Of a stretch of DNA of 64,000 bases, positions 42,904 to 53,461 are shown one piece after another (positions within the stretch are counted from its first letter, which is position 1; each line of letters begins with the position of its first letter). The notes under the pieces are model-generated. The model saw only the letters and a list, made by a program, of their open reading frames with translations. It had not been told where the DNA came from and ran no database searches. Source of the DNA: Paralithodes platypus (lineage: Eukaryota; Arthropoda; Malacostraca; Decapoda; Lithodidae); the NCBI GenBank assembly GCA_032716605.1, contig CM064518.1, forward strand, positions 39,898,113 through 39,962,112, written 5' to 3'. A program made the position numbers and the translations under genes.

Positions 42904-43475
42904 ACTTGTATTTTCACAGTTCAAGTTTACTCGCCTGGTCGAGGACTTTGTGGTATGACAGTACACTCATGAATTGGTGGACCCCTTACGTTTTTCTTTT
43001 TTGCAATTATAACTTTCTGGATACATTTTTGGATATCAATTTCTGTTCAATATATAGTATATATATAGTTTTGTAGTTGATGCATAAAAAATTACGTTAA
43101 TTAATTCGTTTCCAGATATATACTTCCATAAATATAAATGGGTGAAGGCCGCGAACATTTATGATTGGGCAAGAGTTGGCATCCGAGTGTACATTATTTC
43201 TAGTGTGTTCATGTGTACGATGTGGATTTTTTTTGCTATGGCTTCATCATATTTGTTTATTTGTAGACTACCTTTATACTATCTTATACTATTGTTTATA
43301 CTATTTTTATACTATATTTATACTGTTGTTATGCTATACTATTAGACTATTTCTATGTACCTTAGAGACCCTATCGTTCTTTATCAGCACCACTTCCCTT
43401 GGCTATCTGTCTGTGTTTGTGTTGTATGTCTCCTTTGTCAATTACTCACACACGCACAGACACACACTCTCTCTC
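42904..43475. other. T-rich sequence, no gene seen
   Basis: Contains short degenerate TATACTATTTTTATACTAT repeats near 43275-43345. No coding evidence. Confidence 0.45.
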
Positions 43476-43619
43476 TGTCTCTCTCTCTCTCTATCTATCT
43501 ATCTCCTTCATCTTTTTCATCTTCTTCGTCTTTTTTCTTTAATTTACATTGACCTGCAGTTTGTGTTGCTACCACCTTATTTACGCCATACCTGTTATTA
43601 ATAGTTTAGTATATTCCTT

Positions 43620-43728
<109 letters not shown>

Positions 43729-43941
43729 AATCTGTCCCCTATCGGCAGTCTCAGGAACTACACTAAAAGACTGATTCCTCGGAGGCATCTTTCCTCCTTC
43801 CTTCCTTCCTTTTGCCTTCTTTCAGTATTGCCATCTCCTTCTTTGTATATTATTTTAGCGTCTTCCTTCTTTCCAATATTTTCTTTTAGTTTGTTTATCT
43901 GCGAATATTCTAATTAGTTCTTCCGTGTTCCTCTCTCTATA

Positions 43942-44358
43942 CAGTTTGTTGTTGTTGTTGTTTTTCCCCAAGCTGCCTGGCCGAACAGCCCCAAGGCCCC
44001 GAGCAAAGCCAAGGCTATAACCGAGCGCCCCCACAGAACCCTCCCTGCCGACCACAATAAAGCCTGGGTGACCGAAGCCACTCCATGGCGGGGAGCTGAG
44101 GAGGGCGCGGAAACGTCCGGGAAACCAAAGCCCCACCCAGGGCCCTGTGCCCCTCAGCAATTATGAAGAGAAAGTTGAAGGGCAAAGGAAAGATGTGACG
44201 CTTTGGCTTCCAATCTTGGTAGATTAGGAGGTCAATCCACGCAAGAGACGCCGTCACTTGAGATCTAGAAAATATATAAGTAAAAGGAACAGTCAGAGTA
44301 AGCTATGGGTATGGCAGAGATCGCTCAGTTCTCACTCTGATAGACCAGCCCATCACCA
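43942..44358 (-). mobile_element. (AAC)-tailed SINE-like element S1, copy 1
   Basis: About 410 bp. On the minus strand it begins GGTGATGGGCTGGTCTATCA and GAGTGAGA, passes through a GC-rich body (GCCCTGGGTGGGGCTTTGG, GGGAGGGTTCTGTGGGGGCG) and ends GGCAGCTTGGGGAAAAACAA plus (AAC)n. The copy at 53054-53461 matches it nearly base for base. No tRNA boxes are clear. Related heads at 59765-60120 and 60275-60570 show a larger family. Confidence 0.82.
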
Positions 44359-44950
44359 CATGACTAGAACCCAATCCTCTCAGCATCAGCTAGGAAAGGC
44401 CCTAGAAAGCTGCCTTTGGCGGGGGGATAGCTCCCCTATTTCAACCTTTTTCGGGGTTGGGCACCCGCCCAATACAGTATATTTGTGTTGTATCATGTTT
44501 GGTATCCTTTCTGCGTCCCATTTTCATTTCATCATAATTCATTAGTTTTTCATTATCTTTCACCCTTCTTTTCAGTCTATTCCTGCATCCAACTTGTTCT
44601 TTCATTATTTCTTAAAATTCTTTGCCCTTATGCTTTAATTTTTTGTCCTGGAAATGACCTACATGGAACACAAACGAAGAAGCATAGATTACTGGTTTCC
44701 TGGACAACTCACACTGTATACTATCTCTACCAGTAGTAACTCAACCAAAGATTGTTCCAATGTATCTGTCTGTTTGTGTGACTTACTGTTTGCTTTTATC
44801 TCAAGAAAACTTGATCAGCACTTTCATATGGTACCCCAAAAGATCCTTCAACTTTTGTTTAACATTGGATGGCGACCCTGCCCCCTCCTCCTTGGACCTC
44901 CCATATATGACCATGAGAGAGTTTATTTCCATAATGGAATTATCAAAGGT
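44359..44950. other. no gene seen
   Basis: An open frame at 44654-44962 has no domain I recognise and no splice context I can defend. Confidence 0.45.
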
Positions 44951-45030
44951 ATTCGTTCTTGAGTCGGCTACCCCCAAAATGGGGATTGGGCCTGAGCATA
45001 TAGATAGATAGATAGATAGATTCGTTCTTG
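44951..45030 (+). mobile_element. minimal LINE/SINE 3' end with target-site duplications
   Basis: A 58-bp insert (44962-45019) is flanked by perfect 11-bp repeats ATTCGTTCTTG (44951-44961 and 45020-45030). It consists of AGTCGGCTACCCCCAAAATG, GGGATTGGGCCTGAGCATAT and (AGAT)n. CCCC-aaaat-GGGG can form a stem-loop. The same terminus ends LINE-A (10990-11155) and the SINE at 60275-60570. It is an extreme 5'-truncation that leaves little beyond the part the enzyme must recognise. Confidence 0.85.
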
Positions 45031-45391
45031 TTTAATTGAACTTTACCGGAAAAGTTTGGAGAATATTGTATAACTCATAGGGTGATTAGGGCCATCCCCG
45101 TTATGGAGCCCCACGAGCATATCACCCCAAACCCCCCAAAACTGCGCACATGTTGGGTGTTTGTGTCAGTGTTAGCGCCACAATGGGTTTGCATACCTCA
45201 TTGGATGCGCTTTCATTTTCTCTTACTTCACTCTTGTCTTCTCTACTTAAAAGTAACATCATCTTATTGTTTTAATCTACAGTATGTATATTTTCTTACT
45301 GTCTTCCAAATCTTCAGTAATCTTATGTTCACGCTTCTTATATTACCTTTATTGTTCTGTCTGTGCTTGCTCCACTGCCTTCTGTTTTGCC

Positions 45392-45394
<3 letters not shown>

Positions 45395-45467
<73 letters not shown>

Positions 45468-45476
45468 ACACACACA

Positions 45477-45558
<82 letters not shown>

Positions 45559-45606
45559 AATACACGCACACTCACACGACATAGATAGTTCTCGAGGGGC
45601 CAGGAG

Positions 45607-45664
<58 letters not shown>
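45395..45664. repeat. (TC)n - (CA)n - (GA)n compound block
   Basis: TC (45395-45467), CA with ACAAACAC interruptions (45468-45570), a short unique spacer, then GA (45608-45664). The TC and GA arrays are mutually complementary. Confidence 0.93.
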
Positions 45665-45667
<3 letters not shown>

Positions 45668-45819
45668 TCACGTCCCCGTAACTGCTAAGACAGGGGTGTG
45701 GCCGGCATATAAAGATGTTCCTTAACTGTCAGTGCAGGCAGAGAAGCAGGTACAGGGAGTTGCAAGGAGTGGTTAGGGCTTTCAGAATGGTAACAGCCTT
45801 ATCCCTTTCATACTATACC

Positions 45820-46027
45820 CTGTTCCAAGTAGGTAGACCAGAAACCTTGAACCCTAACCTCTACAATTATAAAAGGGCTGGAACAAATGGGCTGTAGAAT
45901 TGCACACCCATTCCTTTGCTGACCCTTCCCAAATTGTAAAAATATTAGCTTTGATTACTCTAGTCGTTTGTGAGTTATAAAGGTTAATGTTCAAGAGTTT
46001 TGGCCTACTTATTTGGAACAGGGTAGC
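45820..46027. mobile_element. family P MITE, complete copy
   Basis: The left end TACCCTGTTCCAAGTAGGTA, GACCAGAAACC, TTGAACCCTAACC and the right end GGTTAATGTTCAAGAGTTTT, GGCCTACTTATTTGGAACAGGGTA form about 50-bp imperfect terminal inverted repeats. Length is about 205 bp with no coding capacity. Flanks end in TAT/AGCTAT, so a target duplication is unclear. It abuts the family T copy at 46033 by only five bases. Confidence 0.8.
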
Positions 46028-46032
46028 TATCA

Positions 46033-46247
46033 TTAACCCCTTCTGTACCGGCGACGTCTTTTTCATTTTATTCTAGCTATATTCAGACGACTTTATTCTG
46101 CTTAGGAAGGACGTCAAGCAATTAAAAGGCTACAGACTCTCTCCATTCATCCTTTTAGCTACCATTTATCCACCCTAAGCTTCGTAAAATCGTCAAAATG
46201 TAGTTGAAATAAAATAAGAAAGAAGTCACCGGTACAGAGAGGGTTAA
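46033..46247. mobile_element. family T MITE, complete copy
   Basis: TTAA at both ends (46033-46036 and 46244-46247). The left terminus CCCCTTCTGTACCGGCGACG mirrors the right terminus GTCACCGGTACAGAGAGGG. A second inner inverted pair (AGACGACTTTATTCTGCTTA versus TAAGCTTCGTAAAATCGTC) makes the 207-bp element almost wholly palindromic. This is the best reference copy. Confidence 0.88.
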
Positions 46248-46319
46248 ACGATGTTATGCGACTTAGACGAGGCCATTGTATATTTACGTAGTACGAAAGT
46301 GGAATAAGCATTATATAGG

Positions 46320-46545
46320 GTAGATATTTAAGTAAGGTGAGGTAGCTAGGTAATGGGATAGGTAGATAATTTAATAGGTAAGTAGGTTTGTAAGTAAGGT
46401 GTTTAATAGGTAGACAGATTCTAGGTAGGCAGTGAAGTTGATAGAGTGCAAAAGGCTGGAGTGAGAGGTTGATAGATAGGTAACTAAATAGGCTGGTTAA
46501 TTGATAAGTAAGGTGTTTAATAGGTAGGTACTAGCAGGCAGCGAA
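46320..46545. repeat. TAGG-rich low-complexity sequence with direct duplication
   Basis: TAGGTA and GATAGA words dominate. AAGTAAGGTGTTTAATAGGT occurs twice (about 46391 and 46508), each followed by a GGCAG-GAAG phrase. Confidence 0.65.
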
Positions 46546-46567
46546 GATATGGGGAGTATGAATTTTT

Positions 46568-46615
46568 GTCCTATGTGCATGAAGGAGACAAAAGGCAAAG
46601 TTGTCTGTAACAAGT
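46568..46615 (-). mobile_element. LINE-J 3' terminus fragment, antisense
   Basis: The minus strand reads TTACAGACAACTTTGCCTTT, TGTCTCC and TTCATGCACATAGG, the last part of the LINE-J 3' UTR. Confidence 0.6.
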
Positions 46616-46839
46616 GAGCTGGTGAATGAAAGTGAGAGGTTGGTAGATAAGAAGTGACATGGGACAATAGGGTGTTAAAAAGGCAAGAAGCTGTGAATGT
46701 AGGAAGGTTTGAAGACAGTGAAAACGGTAGGGTGTAAGAGGGGAAGTGGGGGGTGGGGGGAGTGGTTTAAGCCAGGCAGCCACTAACAACATAATTGCCG
46801 CCTCGCTGCACAAACTTAACAAGATGTGTCACCCACCCG

Positions 46840-47140
46840 CTACCTCTCCCAACCCCTCCCCAGCCTCCCACTTGTTCCCCCATCTCTTGCCCCCCTCCCT
46901 AGCCTCCCACCACTTGCACCCACACCCCCTACCCCACCCCCCACCTCCCACCTCCCACGGTCACATCTTAGCCCTCCTCGGCTCTAGTTTACACACCCCA
47001 CTACATCTTATCCATCCCATCTACTGTTCACCATTCCGACCAAACACATACACACTTCTGGCCCACATCACCACTCTGCCCACCCAACCTTTTCCCGATC
47101 CCACCCCACCACCTCTTTGCCCACCTCACACCTGCGTATG
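46840..47140. repeat. C-rich low-complexity stretch
   Basis: Dominated by CCCACC, CTCCCA and CCCCT words. A plus-strand frame across it is Pro/His/Ser-rich and has no recognisable domain. Confidence 0.65.
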
Positions 47141-47214
47141 GTATTTTGGTTAGGCTAGCAATGCCTAGCTTGGTGTAGCCTAAGCATAGTAAAGTAGAAG
47201 CCTAGAAGGTAAAG

Positions 47215-47830
47215 ATGGTGTTTGCAGGCGTACCGTCCTCCTTGTTAACTAGCCTAGCTGTTATTAGTCCCATGCTGGTAATATATTTGATGGCATTAAG
47301 TCATGGGAGGTGAGGGGGACAAAGCCCCCTCAACCTATCATTATATCCCATGGCCAATTGTTGGGTAATAGGTTGAGGGGGGCTTTACCCCCCTCATCCC
47401 CCATGAATATTGTCATCACCATATATATTTCCAGCAGGGGGGCAAATAACAGCTGGCCGTGGGATAATTTTGTAATTAAATGTAGTCAAATTAGACGCGA
47501 ACGTAACCGAGCCTGCAACTTCATCTAAACAAGGACAGTACGCCCACTAACACCACCCTTACCAAGGTAAGAGTTGTGTTAGCGGGTGTACCGTCCGCTT
47601 TGTTTACATAGTCGCACACTCTGTTATATTCGCATCTAATTTTGACTGCTTTTATTTGCCTCTGCTGGTAAATATATGATGATGACAATATCATGAGGGG
47701 TAGGGGGGGGGGTCTAAGCCCCCCCTCACCCCATTATTGTATCCCATGGCCAGATGTTGGGTAAATTGTTATGCTACCAAAAGTGGGATACAATTAGGGG
47801 TTGAGGGGGCTTTGCCCCCTCAAAAAAAAT
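47215..47830. repeat. GC-rich foldback element
   Basis: The centre is a palindrome, CTTACC-AA-GGTAAG (47559-47572). To its left lies the reverse complement of the sequence to its right for over 200 bp: the GTGTTAG end, the CAGTACGCCCACTAACAC versus GTGTTAGCGGGTGTACCGTC arms, the TCAAATTAGACGCG region, ATATATTTCCAGCAG versus CTGGTAAATATATGATG, and the GAGGGGGCTTTGCCCCCTC blocks. A third related segment (GCGTACCGTCCTCCTTGTTA at 47229) lies in direct orientation at the left. No protein is encoded. Confidence 0.75.
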
Positions 47831-47899
47831 GGAGGTGTTATGAATAACAAAATGTATTGCCCTAGACTAGCCTAGGCTATAGCCCCCCCCCAAAAAAAA

Positions 47900-47937
47900 C
47901 AAAAAATATATATATATACAGTATATGTATATATACA

Positions 47938-47968
<31 letters not shown>
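47900..47968. repeat. impure (TA)n repeat
   Basis: TA tracts with ACAGTATA interruptions. Confidence 0.9.
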
Positions 47969-47971
<3 letters not shown>

Positions 47972-48230
47972 GCCTATGCTAGGCCTATTTTGAAAAGGTA
48001 GATAGGCCTTGAGGTGTTGTGAATACAAAAATATTACCCTAGGCCTATTTTGAAAAATTAGGCCTAGGCTAAGTCTGGCATTTTGGATTGGCTATAACTG
48101 CCTATGTAGGCATAGCCATAGTAAAGTCTGACAATGAAAAGCTCATAAATTAAATTATATTAGGTTCTTCTTAGCGGCTTCGGTCATGTGGGTGAGGTAT
48201 TGTTTAATTAAAAAATGACTCAAGCTCAGT
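47969..48230. repeat. CCTAGGC-rich sequence
   Basis: TAGGCCTA-type words and TATTTTGAAAA repeat twice (about 47988 and 48046). No gene seen. Confidence 0.45.
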
Positions 48231-49290
48231 GAGTGGCCAAGCGCCTGATTGGTCAAGAGAAGCCTTGGTACCCCAACATATATACTCCAGGAATGAGTGG
48301 CCAAGCGCCTGATTGGTCAAGAGAAGCCTTGGTACCCCAACATAATATACTCCAGGAATGACACCACCACCGGATAAGTACCTCAACATATATATACTCC
48401 AGGAAAGATAACCCCACCGCATCAGTACCTCGACATATATATTTTCCAGGAAATACACCACCACCACATCAGTACCTTACCATACATACTCCTGGAACGG
48501 CACCAGCACCACATCAGTACCTCGACATATATATTTTCCAGAAATGACACCAGCACTGTATCAGTAGCTTGACATATATACTCTTGGAAACATACCTGCA
48601 CCGCATCAGTACCTTGACATATATATTTTCCAGGAATGACACCATCACTGCATCAGTACCTAAATATATATATTTTCTAGGAATGACACCACCAGCGCAT
48701 TAGTACCTTGACATATATATTTTCCAGGGAATTCACCACCATTGCATCAGTACCTTGACATATATATTTTCTAAGAATGGCACCATCACTATATCAGTAC
48801 CTTAATATATATATTTTCCAGGGAATATACCACCACTGCATCAGTACCTTGACATATATATTTTCCAGGGACTACACCACCATTGCATCAGTACCTTCAC
48901 ATATATATTTTCCAGGAATGACACCATCACTGCATCAGTACTTTAACATGTATATTTTCCAGGAATAAACCATTACTGCATCAATATCTTGATATATATA
49001 TTTTCCAGGAATGATACCATCATTGCATCAGTATCTTGACATATATATTTTATAGGGAATACACCACCATTGCATCAGTACCTTGACATATATATTTTAC
49101 AGGAATACACCACAACCGCATCAGTACCTATTTCAAGGAAGTTCACCACCACTGCATCAGTACCTTGAAATATATAATTTCTAGGAATACACCACCACTC
49201 CATCAGTACCTTGACATATATATTCTCCAGGAAAGACATCAACATCGCATCAGTAGCTAGACATATATATTTTCCAGGAATGACACCTTC
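48231..49290. repeat. 47-bp minisatellite, about twenty units
   Basis: It begins with two 64-bp units (GAGTGGCCAAGCGCCTGATT at 48231 and 48295) and then settles into a unit of about 47 bp: CATCAGTACCTTGACATATA, TATTTTCCAGGAAT, GACACCACCACTG. Units vary by a few substitutions and small indels. Since 47 is not a multiple of three, the partial open frame at 48777-48968 is not evidence for a protein. Confidence 0.92.
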
Positions 49291-49690
49291 ACTATTTGTC
49301 CATCCCAGCCCACCTTACCTATCCCACCACTCCTTGTCCACCCAATCAAGCCATGCCCACTTCAAACCTGCACACATTGCTCACTTCAAACCAGCACACA
49401 TTGCCCACTTCACCTCAACTACTTTTTCCTACCCTACCGTACTACCCCTCGCCTAACTCATAACTCCTTCCCTTCCCACCACTTCTTGTCCAGTCCACAA
49501 AGCATAGCCCACTCCACCCCTTAACACCATTGTCACCCCAGCCCACTTCCCCTAGGCCAGATGCATATCCCACTAGACTTCATCCAAACCATTCACTACC
49601 TCTTTTGTATCCCACCACTCCTTGCCTACCTCATACATTGTCCACTCCATTTCAGAACCCGCCCCATTACTCCATCCCCACCCAACTCAC
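49291..49690. repeat. C/A-rich low-complexity sequence
   Basis: Words CCCACTTCA, CCACTCCTTG and ACCTGCACACATTGC recur. CACTTCAAACC-GCACACATTGC is directly duplicated (about 49359 and 49382). Confidence 0.6.
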
Positions 49691-50333
49691 ACTTAAAATA
49701 ATATGTTCAAAACAATTAAAAAATAGACAGCTCACTTTTCATGGGCCATGTTCTTCGTCGCCATACCAAATAACATCTAATCCTATGTAGTCCATTTGAC
49801 ACAGCAGATACCTGTATCATACTTTTCAACCATCAAAATAATTATATAGCTGTTGTAACAGTAATTAATAGTGTTAAAATCATTCACAAGAGGATTTTTT
49901 GTATTAATTCATATATTGATAACAATGATAAACACATAATTTATGATGTAGCTGTCCATATACTGAGGAGTTGCTAGAAAAACTAATAGTTCATTTTTTT
50001 CTCAATTATATGCAAAATTGATAGCAATATTGAGTTTCATATAAATAATTCCACCTCTCTTATATTATGATATACTCTATAGCATACATAATTGTAATTT
50101 ATATAAGCTCTTTAACCACCGAAATTAATTTGAATCCGTCCTGCAATCTAGTTTATTCAAATTAACTACATATGTAAATTAATAAAGATTATAATATCGA
50201 AGTGTTTTCAATCAGCTACAGTTATAGTAGTACTTCAGCAGTGACTGGATAGCTATATATGTTAGTTTTAATGTTATTTTATCATTGAATCCAAAATATT
50301 GTTCCTAAATAACACATTTATATATTTGTTTCC
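49691..50333. other. AT-rich sequence, no gene seen
   Basis: No recognisable feature. Confidence 0.45.
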
Positions 50334-50499
50334 AACCTGGCGAGCGATGGCAAAATTGTGGAAGGTCAGATCCCATGTTCCAATCCGTCAATTGCATAAT
50401 TAAATAAACATGTCCATCATCATGTTTATTTAATTATGTAATTGACGGTTTGGAACATGGGATCTGACCTTCCACAATGTTGCCATCGCTCGCCAGGTT
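50334..50499. repeat. near-perfect 166-bp hairpin ending in CCTGGCGAGCGAT
   Basis: Left arm 50334-50412 and right arm 50421-50499 are reverse complements over 79 bp with about three mismatches. The 8-base loop is TCCATCAT. The outer ends are AACCTGGCGAGCGATGGCA and its complement. CCTGGCGAGCGAT also ends the core motif of family R and its foldback at 22679-23066. If transcribed, the RNA would be a long double-stranded hairpin suitable for Dicer. No protein is encoded. Confidence 0.9.
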
Positions 50500-52980
50500 C
50501 ATCCATGATCATTACTGTTTGTATGTTCACATGTCATCATTAAATTTCTGTCTGAGTGAAACTTTCTCCTCTTTCTTGACACCTTTTATTGAAATTCATA
50601 TCTCATTAGTTATGTAAACCTCACTAATAACCATCGGCTCAAACCTATCTAGAATGTCCTTAGTACTTTCGGAATCTGTAATTTGAATTCAAATCTTACA
50701 ATATGCCTTGAGCTCATCATCTGCAAGATAATTTAATAGAAATGCAATAGAAAGTGTTTGTTCATCTGATGTTGACAAAAGTGCATAATTTTTCAGCCTA
50801 AGCTTGAACAATATTATCTGTCAGTCACACTATCTCCTAGAGAGAGAGAGATAAAAACAAAACAAAAACTGGGGTAGCCTCACACCAGGGATAGGTTTCC
50901 TTTGAAGTTATTCTGCTTTGTTACTTAACGTGAAGCAGGGTATGTCCAGAGGTGTCAAATGCAGATTCAGGGGGCTTTATTTCTCTCACTTGGTTACTTC
51001 CTCTTAAGTTGATTCCCGGCAAACAATGTCAACACAAGATGCACTAGCTGTCGCCATTTTAAAATGTTTTAAGTTACTGCATTACAATAAACTCATACAG
51101 TGTTAAAATTGACTTCAACTTTCACTGTCCACTTATTGTTATCACTCATGCAACTGTTTCACCATCTCTTTTTTGCTCATATGATTTAACTAATTGAAAT
51201 TTACATGAAGTTCTTTCTAGTATATTCTAGCTTAAAAGAAATGTGTTGTCTTCTTTTGAGTCTTCCAAAATAGTAAGTAACAGTTCATTTTTATCTTCTT
51301 TGATGATTCCTTTCATGCACATTAAATTATTAACCTTGATCTCTTACTACACTGCAGATTAGATTAGATGTCGGGGTTTAAAGCCTTTTGCAATGGCTTC
51401 TCCGTGTATGTGTAATGTGTGAAGTGCATATTGAATGTTATTGGAGTGGCTGTAGTTGTGTAATGTCTGTAACTAGCGGAATCAGCTCGATAATGCTGAG
51501 TAGGTGCTAGCATTCACATTGCAAATACAACACTGGTCTACTTTACCTCTATTGTAAGTCATTGCAGAGTGGGGATGGGAAGTCATGGAGACGAGTGTCC
51601 AGAACATTCAACCAGTGGATATTAAACTAACAGACTCCCGCATGCGAGGTATGCATTCTATCCATCCTCCATTCAGGGCCTAATAAGCGTTGCCTTTCTT
51701 TTTGTGGAGTCACTGTCCTCCTATGTGTTGAGCACAACTTGCCAATACACCGGCACCTCCAGGGAAAGCTTGAGCTCAAGTGAGGTATCTCATGTTCACT
51801 TTTCACCTGACATCTTTCTTCCTCTCTCCCTTTACTTCTTTCATTTTCACTGTCTTGTCATCTTATTCCATGTGTTTTACATTGCACTTTCTCACTACTG
51901 CTATATATTGTTGTTATTCTTATAATCTTACATGAATATAATGTTCATCCACTCATATTTAATATTATACCCCTTCCATGCTTCCTCCATTATTTTTTTA
52001 GAACGTTCATTCCTTCACCTATATCTGTATTTTCTTCCTTTGTTTGATCTAGGCCTAAAACAAAGTTCATCACCTCATCCTCTCTTTCCTTCACCGTATC
52101 CCATTCCCATTCACCAACTTGAATTTGCTTATAACCTGTCTCTCTCCTCTCTGTAATATTGGCAACCAACGCTATAGTGATATGGTATATAGTTGTCCTG
52201 AGATTGGTAGTTTTGACCGAACGAAAATGTGCTATAATTATAGGTAAATGTAAAAACAAAACAAAAATACATGTATGATTATTTGTTATAGACACATGGA
52301 GAATTAAAATAATGAAGACAATAATTATATAACGACCGTAGCAAATAATAATAAGACTGCCAAAGAAAATGGCAACATACATAAGCATATACATAATTTA
52401 CGATGCAGTAAAGAGGAACCTCCCCCCAAAATATATCAAAGTTACCCATTCATTGCTTGTCACTGTGCCATTTTCTATGAAGGCTATTTTAAGTGTTAAC
52501 CAGTAACTATTTCATTCTGCCATAGCGACCCTAAGAGACCGCACTGAAGTTAGTTACTTATTTACTTTTTACTGGTTCCTTGTTGGCACTTCATATCAAT
52601 AAGTGGTTATATTCAACGACACTAGTGCAGCGTTATGAGGAACAATTTATTAGGGAAAATAGGCACCAAATAGATTCGCCATATTTTTCTCTATAGGCTA
52701 TAGTCCGCATGGAGGATTTTCGTTATCAACAAATTGAACAATACCCACTTCACAGACAAATACACCAAAAATCTAAGTCAAAGCGGGGGTGTGGGGGCAG
52801 CAGCCCCGACCTATAATACTAGGATAGGTTAGGTAAGGTTGTTAGGTTAGGTTAATGTCCTTTCAAAGGGGTATAGGCTAGTAAACACTAGGATAGCCTA
52901 TACCCGGTCAGAGGTAAGAAGAAGAAGAAGAAGAGTCCTGCAGTAGTTTCTTTGAATGCTACCCAATATGTAATAAGTAA
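50500..52980. other. long unique-looking stretch, no gene seen
   Basis: About 2.5 kb without microsatellite or recognised repeat, unusual for this window. Frames at 51704-51925, 51932-52156 and 51990-52394 show no domain I recognise. I see no convincing exon structure, though a fast-evolving or non-coding gene cannot be excluded by eye. Confidence 0.4.
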
Positions 52981-53053
52981 ATAGTTTTAGTTACATTTTA
53001 CGTATTCATGATACAAATCCAATACGTAAAAATAGCTAGAATAAGTAATAAGT

Positions 53054-53461
53054 TGTTGTTGTTGTTGTTGTTGTTCCCCAAGCTGCCTGGCCGAACAGCC
53101 CCAAGGCCCCGAGTAAGGCCAAGGCCATAAACGAGCGCCCCCACAGAACCCTCCCTGCCGACCACAATAAAGCCTGGGTGACCGAAGCCACTCCAAGGCG
53201 AGGAGCTGAGAGGGTGCGTCCGGGAAACCAAAGCCCCACCCAGGGCCCTGTGCCCCTCAGCAATTATGAAGAGAAAGTTGAGGGGCAAAGGAATAATGTG
53301 ACGCTTTAGCTTCCAATCTTGGTAGATTGGGAGGTCAATCCACGGAAGAGACGCCATCACATGAGATCTAGAAAATATATAAGTAAAAGGAACAGTCAGA
53401 GTAAGCTATGGGTATGGCAGAGATCGCTCAGGTCTCACTCTGATAGACCAGCCCATCACCA
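53054..53461 (-). mobile_element. (AAC)-tailed SINE-like element S1, copy 2
   Basis: Nearly identical to copy 1 (43942-44358) with a small deletion around 53215 and scattered substitutions. It has the same (AAC)n 3' tail (GTTGTTGTTGTT on the plus strand) and the same 5' limit GATGGGCTGGTCTATCAG. The homology ends cleanly on both sides, which defines the element. Confidence 0.85.

Noticed and set aside
44654..44962. 102-codon frame as a host exon
   Set aside because: No recognisable domain; the region lies between two retroposed sequences and its end overlaps a retroposon target duplication.
46746..47153. 135-codon Pro/His/Ser-rich frame
   Set aside because: It follows a C-rich low-complexity stretch; no domain and no splice context.
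48777..48968. Repetitive open frame in the minisatellite
   Set aside because: The 47-bp period is not a multiple of three, so the repeat shifts frame each unit; the frame is accidental.
51624..51665. tRNA-like CGCATGCGAGGTATGCATTC segment
   Set aside because: An anticodon-arm-like hairpin is visible but no box B or paired acceptor stem could be found at the right distance.
52825..52860. TTAGG-type telomeric repeats (also at 61315-61332)
   Set aside because: Only two consecutive units in each place; not above chance in AT-rich DNA.
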